Notes: generated from the sequence alone by a model not told the origin. A stretch of DNA of 64,000 nucleotides from Panulirus ornatus (GCF_036320965.1 NC_092287.1:10575297-10639296), one strand, 5' to 3'. Shown: positions 11,022-22,598, counted from the first letter of the stretch. A program made the numbers and translations.

Positions 11022-12130
11022 CCCCTGTAATTGCTATATACATCCTTAGCACCTTTTTCCTTGAATAAAGGAACAGTAATAGCTTTCACCCAATCCTCAG
11101 GCACAACTTTGTTTTTCTGTGCTTAATTACATATCAGAAGCTGCCACTCTCTCTCACTCTCTCCTACATACTTCATTATTTCAGCTGTAATTTCATCCAC
11201 TCCAGGTGCCTTTCCTACTTTCAGCCACATTATTGCCCTTCACACCTTTTGTATCCTCTTCCTTCCATCCTTTGTTCTCATGCATGTAACAAATGCTGCC
11301 TCCCCTTCTTCCACATTTATCAATTCTTCAAATACTCTTTCCATCTTCCTTTCACTTCCTCCTTTTGATTCAGCAACTCCCCTTACATCTCACATCAGCA
11401 TTTCTACTCTTACATCCAAGTCTCTTCTTTTCCACATCCTAGTCTTACATCCAACTTTTTCCTTTATCACCTCCTTCTAGTATAATTTCTTACTTTTCCA
11501 AAACTTTTCTCTCAACTTTCTTACAAAATCTTCATTTAGATTTGCTTTTCTCTATCAGCTTCTTAACATTCTGCTTACACATTTTATATTCTTCCCTCCT
11601 CTGTTGCTGAAGTTCCACTGGTAAATTCCTTTCAAGCAGTCTACCATATGCATTTTTCTTCTTTTACAGCATTTCTGATCTCTTCCATGCACCATTTATT
11701 GCCCTTATTATTCCTATCTCATGACCTATTATACAACTATTAAGTGTACAGCCTTTAATAATATTTCTCAGAACATTTTAAACCTCAATCACACACGACT
11801 GTCTCTTTACATTCGCTGCACTTCCATCTAAGCTTTAAGTTATCGGTTTTACTTTTTTTCATGCTCCTGCATATTTTTTGATTAATTTATTTGCTTGCCA
11901 ACACTGTCACCACCCCATTCTTCCTTACATCGTAACTCTACCTCTCCATGATCTTCATGCCCTCAAGACCTGTGAAATAGCCAGTCTCCAGAGAATCCTC
12001 TCACAACGGCTTTCCTCAATCTTTCATCTCCTGCCATATAGTCAGTCAAAGCTTTTTGCTCTCTTCCATCGTTCCTCATCCTTTTCATCTTGTTCCTTCC
12101 TGTGCCTTCTTCACCCTCCCTTACTTCCTA
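11022..12130 (-). mobile_element. RTE-B copy, antisense, heavily decayed
   Basis: Parallels 8521-8546 plus 9557-10600 along its length, starting at CCCCTGTAATTGCTATATAC and running through the RT N-terminus and linker to the endonuclease. No frame longer than about 86 codons remains. It is useful because it shows the uninterrupted sequence into which RTE-A copy 1 inserted. Confidence 0.7.
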
Positions 12131-12449
12131 GAGTGTAGTTTAAGAAAGAGTTAATTTGCTTGTGAGGCTGTATTATTCATCTTGGTTCATAACATGACAA
12201 CAGGAGAACAAAGGTGAGTAGTCAGTGGTTCACACAAGTTGACTGCCCTCAGGGCCAGAGAATGAGTAAACCACATCATATTACAGGGTGAGTCAAACAC
12301 CCACTTACACAAGTTTCTTGCACACTATTCAATCCATTTCTTTCCATTTACCATATCCTTTGGTGTACCTCCAATTCTCCCCTGTGTGATCCCTCTTTCA
12401 TCTGTTCTCCCACTGCCATCTTTATGTACAATTAGTCGCAAACACCTCA

Positions 12450-12677
12450 TTTTTTTCATACTATTCGCCATTTCCCATGCTAGCAAGGTAGCGTTGAGAA
12501 AAGAGGACTGAGCCTTTGAGGGAATGTCCTCACTTAGCCCCCTCCTCTGTTCCCTCTTTAGGAAAACTAAAAGCGAGGGGAGCATTTCCAGCCCCCCACT
12601 ACCTTCCCTTTCAGTCGCCTTCTATTACACGCAAGGAATATGTGGGAAGTATTCTTTCTCCCCTATCCCCAGGGATA
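12450..12677 (-). mobile_element. S element copy 1 (RTE-A-derived non-autonomous element), diverged
   Basis: Read on the minus strand it starts at TATCCCTGGGGATAGGGGAG, the same start as the RTE-A 5'UTR, and ends with GCTACCTTGCTAGCATGGGA, a hairpin-tail variant, then GAATAGTATG and a short A run. Oldest-looking S copy in the window. No tRNA-like head or open frame. Confidence 0.8.
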
Positions 12678-12819
12678 TGCTTCTGATTTTATTTCATTTA
12701 AATCAATATTGCACTGTGACTGCCAGTTTAGCTCTTTCTTAAATTAAATTTTAACATCCTCTTCATAACCTCATTATCAAAATGATCTTTTGTATTGTCT
12801 ATCTTCTTTTCTCATTCAG

Positions 12820-12935
12820 TTACAAGAGTAAAATCATTTACTTACAGTTGCTGTGGTATCTTCCATTCTGTTCTATTTCATTTACAAGAACAAAATCATG
12901 TACTTACAGTTGCTATGGTAGCTTCCATTCTGTTC
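12820..12935. repeat. 61-bp direct repeat, two copies
   Basis: TTACAAGAGTAAAATCATTTAC...TTCCATTCTGTTC is repeated once about 61 bp downstream with a few substitutions. Confidence 0.85.
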
Positions 12936-14281
12936 CACCATGGTTTAGAACTTTAGGAGCATGCTGCAGTCACCTCACCTCACTCTCATCTCTTACAGTT
13001 TTCCCATTCATGTAAACCTTAAATAACCATTGTAGTATTACACAGCCCTGATGCCCTAACACATTTATTTCAAGGTACTCGTTTGTACCAAATTGAATTA
13101 CATGCATGCACTCTTTCCTCTTTAAAACTGTAAGATATTCAGAAGTCTTTCTTGTTTACCACGGACAGAACTTTTAAAGACCTTTCCTGTTAACCATATC
13201 GTAACTCCACACTGTTAGAGCTTTCTTTTTTCCTAGCAATTGCCATACCATGAAATAGTTGGCAAGGCATTTCATAGCACAATACTTATTTTGCAACTGG
13301 GAGATTAAGCATGAGATGTTTTAATGCCTTTTTTTCATAATGGTCAATATTGTATAGGCAAAAACATGCTTAAGGCATGACCAAATTGGATTAGATGAAG
13401 AATTAAGAGTATGAGAGAATTATACACAGGAAATAAGTTTGAACTCCACTGGAGAAATAGGGAAGAGGAGCTCCTCAGGAGAAATATGGAAGAGGGAAAG
13501 ACAAAACAGGGAAGGGAATGCCTCAGCTTTGCTGATCAAAGAAAGGAGGAGGATTCCTAATGGTTTCCACACAGATGTTATGGGAAGCTGCAGCCAATGA
13601 GTCCTTAGAGGCTAGGACACATGCAGAAATCTCCTGTGAGCTTACACTAGGTGCTGCCCCTTTTCAAAAGGCAAGCTTTGCAATTCCTCTAAAGCTCTTG
13701 GATTATTTTTATTTCTATTTCTCAATTTTCCATCTTTACATTTGCTGATCTTCATTTTCCCTCTTCCTTATAAGTCCTGTCCACGATAAGAACTTTCGTC
13801 TGTGACTTAGCCTTTAAGATTAAAAGGAAAAAGAGTATCTATCATCCCAGTTAATATTACACTTCTGTACTTGATTTGACTGGAGCTTAAGCCCCTTTTA
13901 ACAGCTTAGATGTCTTCCATTTTTATTTTCTCAATAGTAACAGTCATGGCAAGGGCAAAATATGCCCTAGTCATGGCTATCTTGGTTGAAAGGAATATGT
14001 GTAAGAAAATGAATGGAAAAATTGATCAGAGCTCCTCTGGTGTTTGTAGACCTGACTCTTAAAGGTAGTTATTTATAGGAAGAGGGAGAGATGAAACACG
14101 GAAGAGAGTTCCAAAGCTTCATTGTTCCAGGGAAGGAGTTAGCATAACATTCAGTCTTCATGTGGTTGGTCTCTATACACAAACTGCAGAATACTAATTC
14201 TAAAAATAATACTGGTATGCTTGATAAAAGGTTTTAGTAACACTAGTTTATTGTTAATCCCATATTCTGCATGACAGAGGA

Positions 14282-14282
<1 letters not shown>
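12936..14282. other. No gene recognised
   Basis: Near 13020-13060 (ATTACACAGCCCTGATGCC) there is faint similarity to antisense RTE motif B sequence, so a very old third RTE copy is possible. The rest is unremarkable AT-rich sequence with only short open frames. Confidence 0.4.

Positions 14283-14346
<64 letters not shown>
14283..14346. repeat. (TA)n microsatellite flanking an RTE-A insertion
   Basis: About 32 uninterrupted TA units that pass directly into the poly-T of the antisense RTE-A copy. Confidence 0.97.
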
Positions 14347-14364
<18 letters not shown>

Positions 14365-15524
14365 TTTTTTTTATACCTCGTCGCTGTCTCCCGCGGTTGC
14401 GAGGTAGCGCAAGGAAACAGACGAAAGAAATGGCCCAACCCCCCCATACACATGTACATACACACGTCCACACACGCAAATATACATACCTACACAGCTT
14501 TCCATGGTTTACCCCGGACGCTTCACATGCCTTGATTCAATCCACTGACAGCACGTCAACCCCTGTATACCACATCGCTCCAATTCACTCTATTCCTTGC
14601 CCTCCTTTCACCCTCCTGCATGTTCAGGCCCCGATCACACAAAATCCTTTTCACTCCATCTTTCCACCTCCAATTTGGTCTCCCTCTTCTCCTCGTTCCC
14701 TCCACCTCCGACACATATATCCTCTTGGTCAATCTTTCCTCACTCATTCTCTCCATGTGCCCAAACCATTTCAAAACACCCTCTTCTGCTCTCTCAACCA
14801 CGCTCTTTTTATTTCCACACATCTCTCTTACCCTTACGTTACTTACTCGATCAAACCACCTCACACCACACATTGTCCTCAAACATCTCATTTCCAGCAC
14901 ATCCATCCTCCTGCGCACAACTCTATCCATAGCCCACGCCTCGCAACCATACAACATTGTTGGAACCACTATTCCTTCAAACATACCCATTTTTGCTTTC
15001 TGAGATAATGTTCTCGACTTCCACACATTTTTCAAGGCTCCCAAAATTTTCGCCCCCTCCCCCACCCTATGATCCACTTCCGCTTCCATGGTTCCATCCG
15101 CTGACAGATCCACTCCCAGATATCTAAAACACTTCACTTCCTCCAGTTTTTCTCCATTCAAACTCACCTCCCAATTGACTTGACCCTCAACCCTACTGTA
15201 CCTAATAACCTTGCTCTTATTCACATTTACTCTTAACTTTCTTCTTCCACACACTTTACCAAACTCCGTCACCAGCTTCTGCAGTTTCTCACATGAATCC
15301 GCCACCAGCGCTGTATCATCAGCGAACAACAACTGACTCACTTCCCAAGCTCTCTCATCCTCAACAGACTTCATACTTGCCCCTCTTTCCAAGACTCTTG
15401 CATTTACCTCCCTAACAACCCCATCCATAAACAAATTAAACAACCATGGAGACATCACACACCCCTGCCGCAAACCTACATTCACTGAGAACCAATCACT
15501 TTCCTCTCTTCCTACACATACACA
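14347..15524 (-). mobile_element. RTE-A copy 2, 5'-truncated, short 3'UTR
   Basis: Antisense insertion with a 26-base poly-T (poly-A tail) at 14347-14372, the hairpin tail, a short-form 3'UTR and an open coding region. The 5' truncation falls just before reverse transcriptase motif B. It sits between (TA)n tracts, so a target-site duplication cannot be resolved. Confidence 0.93.
14556..15524 (-). pseudogene. RTE-A reverse transcriptase, C-terminal 320 residues, still open
   Basis: Carries motif B (GLRQGCVMSPWLFNLFMD), the catalytic motif C (LLFADDTALVADS), motif D (LRVNVNKSKVIRYS), motif E (FRYLGVDLSADGTME) and the RTE C-terminal domain ([45 protein letters not shown]). In the intact protein this polymerase copies the element RNA at the nicked target. 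The N-terminal half and endonuclease are missing, so it cannot act alone. The absence of stops over 320 codons suggests recent insertion. Confidence 0.9.
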
Positions 15525-15550
15525 CATACATATATATATATATATCTTTT

Positions 15551-15783
15551 CTTTTCTTTCATACTATTCGCCATTTCCCGCGATAGCGAGGTAGCGTTAA
15601 GAACAGAGGACTGGGCCTTTGAGGGAATATTCTCACCTGACCCACTTCTCTGTTACTTCTTTTGGAAAAAAAAAAAAAGAAAAATGAGAGGGGAGGATTT
15701 CCAGCCCCCCGCTCCCTTCCCTTTTAGTCGCCTTCTACGACACGCAGGGAATACGTGGGAAGTATTCTTTCTCCCCTATCCCC

Positions 15784-15789
<6 letters not shown>
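15551..15789 (-). mobile_element. S element copy 2
   Basis: On the minus strand: TATCCCTGGGGATAGGGGAG, an internal T-run, then the segment ending CCCAGTCCTCTGTTCTTAAC and the tail GCTACCTCGCTATCGCGGGA followed by AATGGCGAATAGTATGAAAG. Total about 240 bp. Flanked by TA runs on both sides, so it probably inserted into a TA tract. Confidence 0.88.

Positions 15790-15820
<31 letters not shown>
15788..15820. repeat. (TA)n loop between two inverted S 5' ends
   Basis: TA run separating S copy 2 (minus) from an S/RTE-A 5'UTR fragment (plus). Confidence 0.9.
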
Positions 15821-15825
<5 letters not shown>

Positions 15826-15888
15826 CCCTGGGGATAGGGGAGAAAGAATACTTCCCATGTATTCCCTGCGTGTCGTAGAAAGTGAAGT
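15821..15888 (+). mobile_element. S element or RTE-A 5'UTR fragment, first 68 bp
   Basis: Starts TATCCCTGGGGATAGGGGAG and stops after GTGTCGTAGAAAGTGA. It is the inverted counterpart of 15729-15787, so the two form a hairpin with a TA loop. Confidence 0.85.
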
Positions 15889-15910
15889 TTCAGATAATGC
15901 CAAATAAAGC

Positions 15911-16097
15911 AATGCTCATTAATTCATTTTAATTGTGTTTACGCAAAGTTATGTTTAGCTTTAATGCTGAGTTTGGCCACGAGAGGCGCTTCACGCTGTT
16001 GTTGTTGGATTGGAGCGAAATTTGAAGATGATGAGGACTGCTTTCTCTTGTATTCATCCTGCTTGCTTATCTTGAGCGGACAAGAGCTATTGTAACA
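15911..16097 (+). repeat. Gypsy 5' LTR
   Basis: Aligns with 22427-22598 from the ATTCATTTTAATTGTGTTTA segment to the terminal TTGTAACA. The first 10 or so bases are poorly conserved, so the left edge is approximate. It contains a 15-base insertion relative to the 3' LTR. Confidence 0.85.
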
Positions 16098-16115
16098 TGG
16101 TGGCAGCATTGGAAT
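16098..16115 (+). promoter_or_regulatory. Gypsy primer-binding site
   Basis: TGGTGGCAGCATTGGAAT begins directly after the LTR terminal CA, where a host tRNA 3' end would pair to prime minus-strand synthesis. I cannot assign the tRNA. Confidence 0.7.
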
Positions 16116-16267
16116 GTACGTCATTGATGACTACATAGAGGTGTGGTGAGCTGTTCTGGTGCTACATCGAGATTCACGTGGAAGGCTCCTGCCTAGGTCG
16201 GCAGTGGTGGCACCATGGCCTGATTGTCTACAACCTACCTGCTGTTTAGCATCATCATGTTTGACTG

Positions 16268-17215
16268 ATGGTTCAACATAAGTTCCAGGCACAGTGTTAT
16301 GGGGAAGAGGAAGTACCCAGGGACGTCTTGAGCATTAGCGGTGCACCAGGACCATGTTGTCATGTGCTTTCCATGGCACCACAGCATGTTACCACAGTGA
16401 GACTACCTAGTGTTAATATATTCTCCACCTGCTGTCTTAGATTTATGATCATCCAGTGGCTGAGGATTAGTATTTGTGGATTCAACTCTTCAGGAATTAT
16501 CTTGAACTGTCAGGGATAGACCAGAAATCTGAGTTGTTAGAATTTAAACTTTTTGAAAGTTGTATAGGTATTGATGGGCTTTGCATTGTGAATAGCATTC
16601 TGTTATCTCCAAGTGAAAGTAAACATGTGCAAGATGACGTCACCAACAAATTTGAAAAGGTAATAGTTGGTAAAGGGAATGAATTTATTCAGAGGTTCTG
16701 ATTTGATAGTCGTGACCAAAGGTTAAAAGAGAGCATTGACCAATATATGGTTGCTCTCAGGAATATGGCAAAATCCCATGGGTTTTGTGACTTTATGCAT
16801 GATAAGTTGCTAACAGACCAACTAATAATTGGTATTAGAGTTGATAAGACCAGGAAAAAACTCCTTTCTCAATGGAGGTTAGACCTATAGTCTGCCATAG
16901 ACATTTGTATAGTCATGGAGGTGGTAAGTACTTAGATGAAAGTGTTGACAGAAACTGAGGTGGTAGTACAAAGTGTTAATGTAGTTAAGAACTTTAACAA
17001 TGCCAGATACAGTTAGAGTGTAGGAAATAATGTTAGGAACGCTTAACAATGGCATGATCAAAAGTACAAATTTAACAAGTTTAGTGAGAAAGATATGTGG
17101 CCTTCTGGCCACAGATGTACCGCTAAGACAGTTATCGTTTGCAAATTTTGTTATAAGGCTCACGAGTTGATAGAGGAAATATGTCCTGCCAGGGGGTGAC
17201 TTTGAAATTGTGGTT
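16268..17215 (+). pseudogene. Gypsy gag remnant
   Basis: The capsid-like segment FIQRF, stop, FDSRDQRLKESIDQYMVALR then LLTDQLIIGIRVDKTRKKLL matches the usual Gypsy gag core (RxQ...E-S-I-D-x-Y-x-x-A-L-R...D-x-x-I-x-G-I). A degraded zinc-knuckle (C-K-F-C then H and C in CKFCYKAHELIEEIC) follows near 17135. At least two in-frame stops interrupt it. Gag would package the element RNA. Confidence 0.75.
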
Positions 17216-18905
17216 TGAGAAAGCACTTCAGTGCCTCATGTGTCTGTACAGCAAGAGTTTATTCTGTATACTGCAAGATGCTGATCAATGGTGAATCAGT
17301 AAAAACACAAAATGATTGTGGTGCTACTATTAGTGTGTTCCCTATTAAGTATATTATTACTGCTCATTTGTTTAAGAAGATTACCCTACACATATGTGAG
17401 TTCTACAGAGAAAGCACTTGGTGGGTGTGTTGAATGGACAATGAATCCCAGGACAGGATTGGAGTATGACATTCGATGTGTTAGTGTTGATGGTTTAAGC
17501 AGTTTTATGCCATTATTTAGTGCCAGGTGAGCAGTAAAGATGGGATTGATACCCATCAATTATGATAATTTTGAGAGCATTAATGTAATAAAACAGTATA
17601 TTGATTTGTGCATAGAATTTCCTAGTGTTTGATGGCAATTTGGGATCATTGCCTGGTGGCCTTGTGCATTTAGAAATACCTGATGATGCTGATTGTGTTG
17701 TTTGGCCAGCCAGGAGGATCCCAGAGGCCATGAAACAAGAAGCCAAAAAGGCTTTGGATAAGTTACATGAAAGTAAAATAATTCCTGTGGATGTACTAAC
17801 TGATTGGATGAATCAAATGTGTCTCTACAAAGAAGTCAGGTGATCTCAGGGTGTGTATTGACCCTAGACCCTTGAATGTGGCGCTGAAAAGGGAATATTA
17901 TGAATTGCCCGTTATAAAGGATGTTTTACCTGATCTAAATGGTGCAACCATATTTTCCATCTGTGATCTAGAGGCTGGCTACCATCATTGTGAGTTAGTT
18001 TGACAATGTTTGCTATTCCATTTGGGAGGTAGAGATGGTTGTACCTACCCTTTGGCTTGAGAGTGAGCAATGAAATCTTTTAAAAGAGATTGCATCAAGC
18101 TCTAGAAGGCCTGCAAGGCATACATGGTGTAGCAGATGATGTACTAGTGTATGGTGATGATAAAACCATGATTAGAGGATGAGGAAGTTTTTAGCAAGGT
18201 GTTCTGTGGCAGGAATAAGACAATCAAAATAAATGTTAATTTTGTATGCATGAGGTTGATTTCATGGGGCTTGTGGTGACAAGTAAGGGATTTGGGCCTA
18301 ATCCTAAAAAGGTGGAGGCCTTAATGAAGATGGAACCACCTAGGGATAAAGATGATGTGCAATGATTGGTTGTCATGGTTAACTATTTTTGAATTTCTGC
18401 CCAATATAGCTACTGTATTACGTCCTATTGTCTGTCTGGTAGGGAAGGATGTTGAATGGAAGTGGTGGAATGCGGAGGCTAAAGCATTTCTGGAAATTAA
18501 AAGCTCACTGACAAAAGCACCAGTTCTAAGGTATTTTGACTCCAGCAAACAATTAGTAATTCAGTCAGATGCTTGCAATATTGTAGCAGGAAGGCCATCC
18601 TTTGTGCTACGCCAGTAGGGCACTGACTAATACAGAGAGTTGGTATGCTATTATAGAGAAAAGAGTCTTGCCATTGTAAATGCACTAGAAAAATGGCACC
18701 AGTTTACATATGATAGACCAGTAATTGTGTATGTAGACCACAAGCCACTTGAAAGTATTGAGGTGAAGCTTTTAGACAAGGCCCCAAAGAGGTTTCAGGC
18801 AATGCTTATAAGAGCCCCTGTATATATCATTGAAGTAAGGTACATGAAAGGCAACCAAATGTTCATTGCTGACACATTAAGTAGACTCTACTTACCTGTT
18901 TAGAA
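17216..18905 (+). pseudogene. Gypsy pol: protease, reverse transcriptase, RNase H remnant
   Basis: The protease is recognisable at INGESVKTQNDCGATISVFP near 17285-17345, with D-C-G where D-T/S-G is usual. The RT start lies at 17625-17840 (WPARRIPEAMKQEAKKALDK). Motif C is near 18130 (GVADDVLVYG, with V-A-D-D for the more common Y/I-x-D-D). The RNase H region follows in two frames: VEWKWWNAEAKAFLEIKSSL and VIQSDAC at 18440-18580, then YREKSLAIVNALEKWHQFTY and GNQMFIADTLSRLYLPV up to 18903. Multiple frameshifts and stops inactivate it. Confidence 0.82.
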
Positions 18906-19419
18906 TAGGGACTCCGATGATGAGTCTGAAAAAATTGATGCTGTTACTTTAACACTGACTGGTGATAGGATAGACTTAGGTAGTCAAGAGGCTAAAAGGG
19001 ACAACACATTGCAGACTGAAAACTGCTTTTCAACAGAGTTAACCTGATAAAAGAATCTCAACTGCCTGGAGTTGTCGCACCATATTTTGACTTGAGGGAT
19101 GAATTGTTTTATGAAGATGGTCTTATCTTTAGGGAGGAGAGACTTGTCATATCTCAGCAGTTATGGCCCAAGATAAAGAAGAACATACATGTTGGCCATG
19201 TGGGTATTGAAGGGTGTTTGTGCAGAGCCAGGTAGAGTGTGTACTTGAAATAAAATCCTTGGTGCAATATTGTGAGGCTTTTAGGTCTTATGAAATTTTT
19301 TTTTTTTTTTTGCTTTGTCGCTGTCTCCCGCGTTTGCGAGGTAGCGCAAGGAAACAGACGAAAGAAATGGCCCAACCCACCCCCATACACATGCCTTGAT
19401 TCAATCCACTGACAGCACG

Positions 19420-20229
19420 TCAACCCCGGTATACCACATCGCTCCAATTCACTCTATTCTTTGCCCTCCTTTCACCCTCCTGCATGTTCAGGCCCCGATC
19501 ACACAAAATCTTTTTCACTCCATCTTTCCACCTCCAATTTGGTCTCCCTCTTCTCCTCGTTCCCTCCACCTCCGACACATATATCCTCTTGGTCAATCTT
19601 TCCTCACTCATTCTCTCCATGTGACCAAACCATTTCAAAACACCCTCTTCTGCTCTCTCAACCACGCTCTTTTTATTTCCACACATCTCTCTTACCCTTA
19701 CGTTACTTACTCGATCAAACCACCTCACACCACACATTGTCCTCAAACATCTCATTTCCAGCACATCCATCCTCCTGCGCACAACTCTATCCATAGTCCA
19801 CGCCTCGCAACCATACAACATTGTTGGAACCACTATTCCTTCAAACATACCCATTTTTGCTTTCCGAGATAATGTTCTCGACTTCCACACATTCTTCAAG
19901 GCTCCCAGAATTTTCGCCCCCTCCCCCACCCTATGATCCACTTCCGCTTCCATGGTTCCATCCGCTGCCAGATCCACTCCCAGATATCTAAAACACTTCA
20001 CTTCCTCCAGTTTTTCTCCATTCAAACTCACCTCCCAATTGAATTGACCCTCAACCCTACTGTACCTAATAACCTTGCTCTTATTCACATTTACTCTTAA
20101 CTTTCTTCTTTCACACACTTTACCAAACTCAGTCACCAGCTTCTGCAGTTTCTCACATGAATCAGCCACCAGCGCTGTATCATCAGCGAACAACAACTGA
20201 CTCACTTTCCCAAGCTCTCTCATCCCCAA
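19420..20229 (-). pseudogene. RTE-A reverse transcriptase C-terminal part
   Basis: Continues the previous piece in another frame from motif C (QLLFADDTALVADSCEKL) through the C-terminal domain to the stop after [12 protein letters not shown]. No further stops. Confidence 0.88.
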
Positions 20230-21343
20230 CAGACTTCATACTTGCCCCTCTTTCCAAAACTCTTGCATTCACCTCCCTAACAACCCCATCCATAAACAAA
20301 TTAAACAACCATGGAGACATCACACACCCCTGCCGCAAAGCTACATTCACTGAGAACCAATCACTCTCCTCTCTTCCTACACGTACACATGCCTTACATC
20401 CTAGATAAAAACTTTTCACTGCTTCTAACAACTTTCCTCCCACACCATATATTCTTAATACCTTCCACAGAGCATCTCTATCAACTCTATCATATGCCTT
20501 CTCCAGATCTATAAATGCTACATACAAATCCGTTTGCTTTTCTAAGTATTTCTCACATACATTCTTCAAAGCAAACACCTGATCCACACATCCTCTACCA
20601 CTTCTGAAACCACACTGCTCTTCCCCAATCTGATGCTCTGTACATGCCTTCACCCTCTCAATCAATACCCTCCCATATAATTTGCCAGGAATACTCAACA
20701 AACTTATACCTCTGTAATTTGAGCACTCACTCTTATCCCCTTTGCCTTTGTACAATGGCACTATGCACGCATTCCGCCAATCCTCAGGCACCTCACCATG
20801 AGTCATACACACATTAAATAACCTTACCAACCAGTCAACAATACAGTCACCCCCTTTTTTAATAAATTCCACTGCAATACCATCCAAACCTGCTGCCTTG
20901 CCGGCTTTCATCTTCCGCAAAGCTTTTACTACCTCTTCTCTGTTTACCAACTCATTTTCCCTAACCCTCGCACTTTGCACACCACCTCGACCAAAACACC
21001 CTATATCTGCCACTCTATCATCAAACACATTCAACAAACCTTCAAAATACTCACTCCATCTCCTTCTCACATCACCACTACTTGTTATCACCTCCCCATT
21101 TGCGCCCTTCACTGAAGTTCCCATTTGCTCCCTTGTCTTATGCACTTTATTTACCTCCTTCCAGAACATCTTTTTATTCTCCCTAAAATTTAATGATACT
21201 CCCTCACCCCAACTCTCATTTGCCCTTTTTTTCACCTCTTGCACCTTTCTCTTGACCTCCTGTCTCTTTCTTTTATACGTCTCCCACTCAATTTCATTTT
21301 TTCCCTGCAAAAATCGTCCAAATGCCTCTCTCTTCTCTTTCAC
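20183..21343 (-). pseudogene. RTE-A linker and reverse transcriptase N-terminal part (frameshifted)
   Basis: An open stretch of about 385 codons: linker (KREAFGRFLQGKNEIEWETY), the RT start (MKAGKAAGLDGIAVEFIKKG), YKGKGDKSECSNYRGISLLS, QCGFRSGRGCVDQVFAL, motif A (FIDLEKAYDRVDRDALWKV) and motif B. It ends out of frame in AWESESVVVR because of the extra A; the rest continues at 19420-20229 in another frame. The same single-base insertion occurs in the copies at 25.5 and 27.4 kb. Confidence 0.88.
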
Positions 21344-22405
21344 TATGAAATATCCTTTCCAAATGAAACCTTGATGAGTCATGAGTTTCCTATTAGACCT
21401 TAGAAAAAGATTGGCATTGACCTGTTTGAGCTAAATGGCAAATATTACCTCATAACTGAATGTAATTTTTCTAACTTTTGAAAGATTGATAGACTGTATG
21501 ACACTACTGCTCAGCCTGTTGTTATTAGGATCAAGGCTTTCTGTGCTAGATATGTTATTCCTGATGAAACGATAAGTGATAATGGTCGTCAAATGATCTC
21601 AGAAACAGTGTCAAAGTTCACTAATATATTGGGAATCAGCTGTAATACCATCTTGCCTTACTATAGCAAGACAAGTGGCAAGGTTGAGTCTGCTGTCAAA
21701 AGTGCAAAGAATATGTTAAGAAAGACTGAACATAATGGTGAAGACCAAAATCTAGCTGTTCAGAGAATGATGTGTTGGAGAACAAAAACTATTGTACCCA
21801 TTGTAGAAAATTTACTGAAGCCAAACAGTAAAGTTGAAGAGAATGAGGTAGTTAAACTGAAATGTTTGCAGAATAATCAGGCATCTTATTGCAATGTTAA
21901 AGCTCATGACCTCACTGCATTATGTGAGGGTGATACTGTCAGACTTAAACCATTTAGGCTTGGAGTTAAGAGATGGAAGAATGGAACTGTAACCAAACAG
22001 TTAGATGCCAGGTCATGTGAGGTAGAAATGGAGGATGGTGGAATACTACATAGGAATAGGTGTTACATGAGACATTCATATGAGTCTCTAGTAAGAATGA
22101 TGCATGGTGACTCTCTCAAAGATGTAGCTGAGGTATAACTGAGCAGCAGCTAGTGTCAGGTGAGGATAAGGCCAGTAGTGATGCTAACGTGAAAGATGAA
22201 GGCCTTCACGATTATGTTCAGAAACAGAAATACCATTTCAGTAACCCCAGTACTCTTGTAATGAATCATAGTGTACTTAAAACTAGGTTGGGGAGGCGTT
22301 TCAAGTCTCCTAAGAGGTTTTCTGATTATGTCACTTATTACTACGTGTAGATGTAAATATTTTGTCTGATTCTTGTATATATATTTTATGCATGTGCAGT
22401 GTGTT

Positions 22406-22426
22406 AAAAAGAAAAAGGAAAGAGGA
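22406..22426 (+). promoter_or_regulatory. Gypsy polypurine tract
   Basis: AAAAAGAAAAAGGAAAGAGGA lies immediately before the TGTAACA start of the 3' LTR, the expected position for the plus-strand primer. Confidence 0.85.
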
Positions 22427-22598
22427 TGTAACAATTCATTCATTTTAGTTGTGTTTATGCAAAGCCATGTTTGGCCATGAGAGGCACTTTGTGTTGTTGT
22501 TGGATTGGAGTGAGAATAGAAGATATAGAGGATTGTCTTCTCTTTGATTCATCCTACCTGGTTATCTTGAGTGGACAAGAAGCACAGCTGTTGTAACA
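22427..22598 (+). repeat. Gypsy 3' LTR
   Basis: 172 bp, starting TGTAACAATTCATTC and ending GCTGTTGTAACA, with TG...CA termini. Confidence 0.9.

Larger units (their letters stand above)
19296..21343 (-). mobile_element. RTE-A copy 3, nested in the Gypsy integrase, minimal 3'UTR
   Basis: Antisense copy of 2,048 bp with a 16-base poly-T at 19296-19311. A target-site duplication TATGAAA flanks it (19289-19295 and 21344-21350). The 3'UTR is the minimal form: CACATG joins directly to CCTTGATTCAATCC. 5'-truncated before the linker VKEKREAFGRFLQGK, so it lacks the endonuclease. One extra base at about 20211 (GGGAAAG for GGGAAG) splits the coding region in two. Confidence 0.95.
19100..22138 (+). pseudogene. 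Gypsy integrase, split by RTE-A insertion
   Basis: The zinc-finger part lies left of the insertion (HVGHVGIEGCLCRAR, then CEAFRSYE where family members have CEACRSYE). It resumes right of it with LMSHEF and IGIDLFELNGKYYLI. The catalytic triad is visible as D in IDLFEL, D in ISDNGRQ and E in SGKVESAVKSAKNML. An open stretch at 21593-22138 (181 codons) covers the last catalytic residue and a GPY/F-like module (LCEGDTVRLKPFRLGVKRWK). Apart from the nested insertion, stops break the first part. The residues either side of the insertion join in order, showing a clean interruption. Confidence 0.85.
15911..22598 (+). mobile_element. Ty3/Gypsy LTR retrotransposon, degraded, with nested RTE-A
   Basis: Complete in layout: 5' LTR, primer-binding site, gag, aspartic protease, reverse transcriptase, RNase H, integrase with a GPY/F-like module, polypurine tract and 3' LTR, in the order typical of Metaviridae without env. 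About 4.64 kb remain after removing the 2.05-kb RTE-A insertion. The LTRs differ by substitutions and by indels (about 187 versus 172 bp), so the insertion is old. No convincing target-site duplication was found. All reading frames are broken. Confidence 0.92.

Noticed and set aside
14271..15008. Conserved antisense frames (for example [20 protein letters not shown]) recurring opposite RTE-A
   Set aside because: They recur only because the RTE-A copies are similar; they lie opposite the C-terminal coding region and 3'UTR and show no independent conservation.
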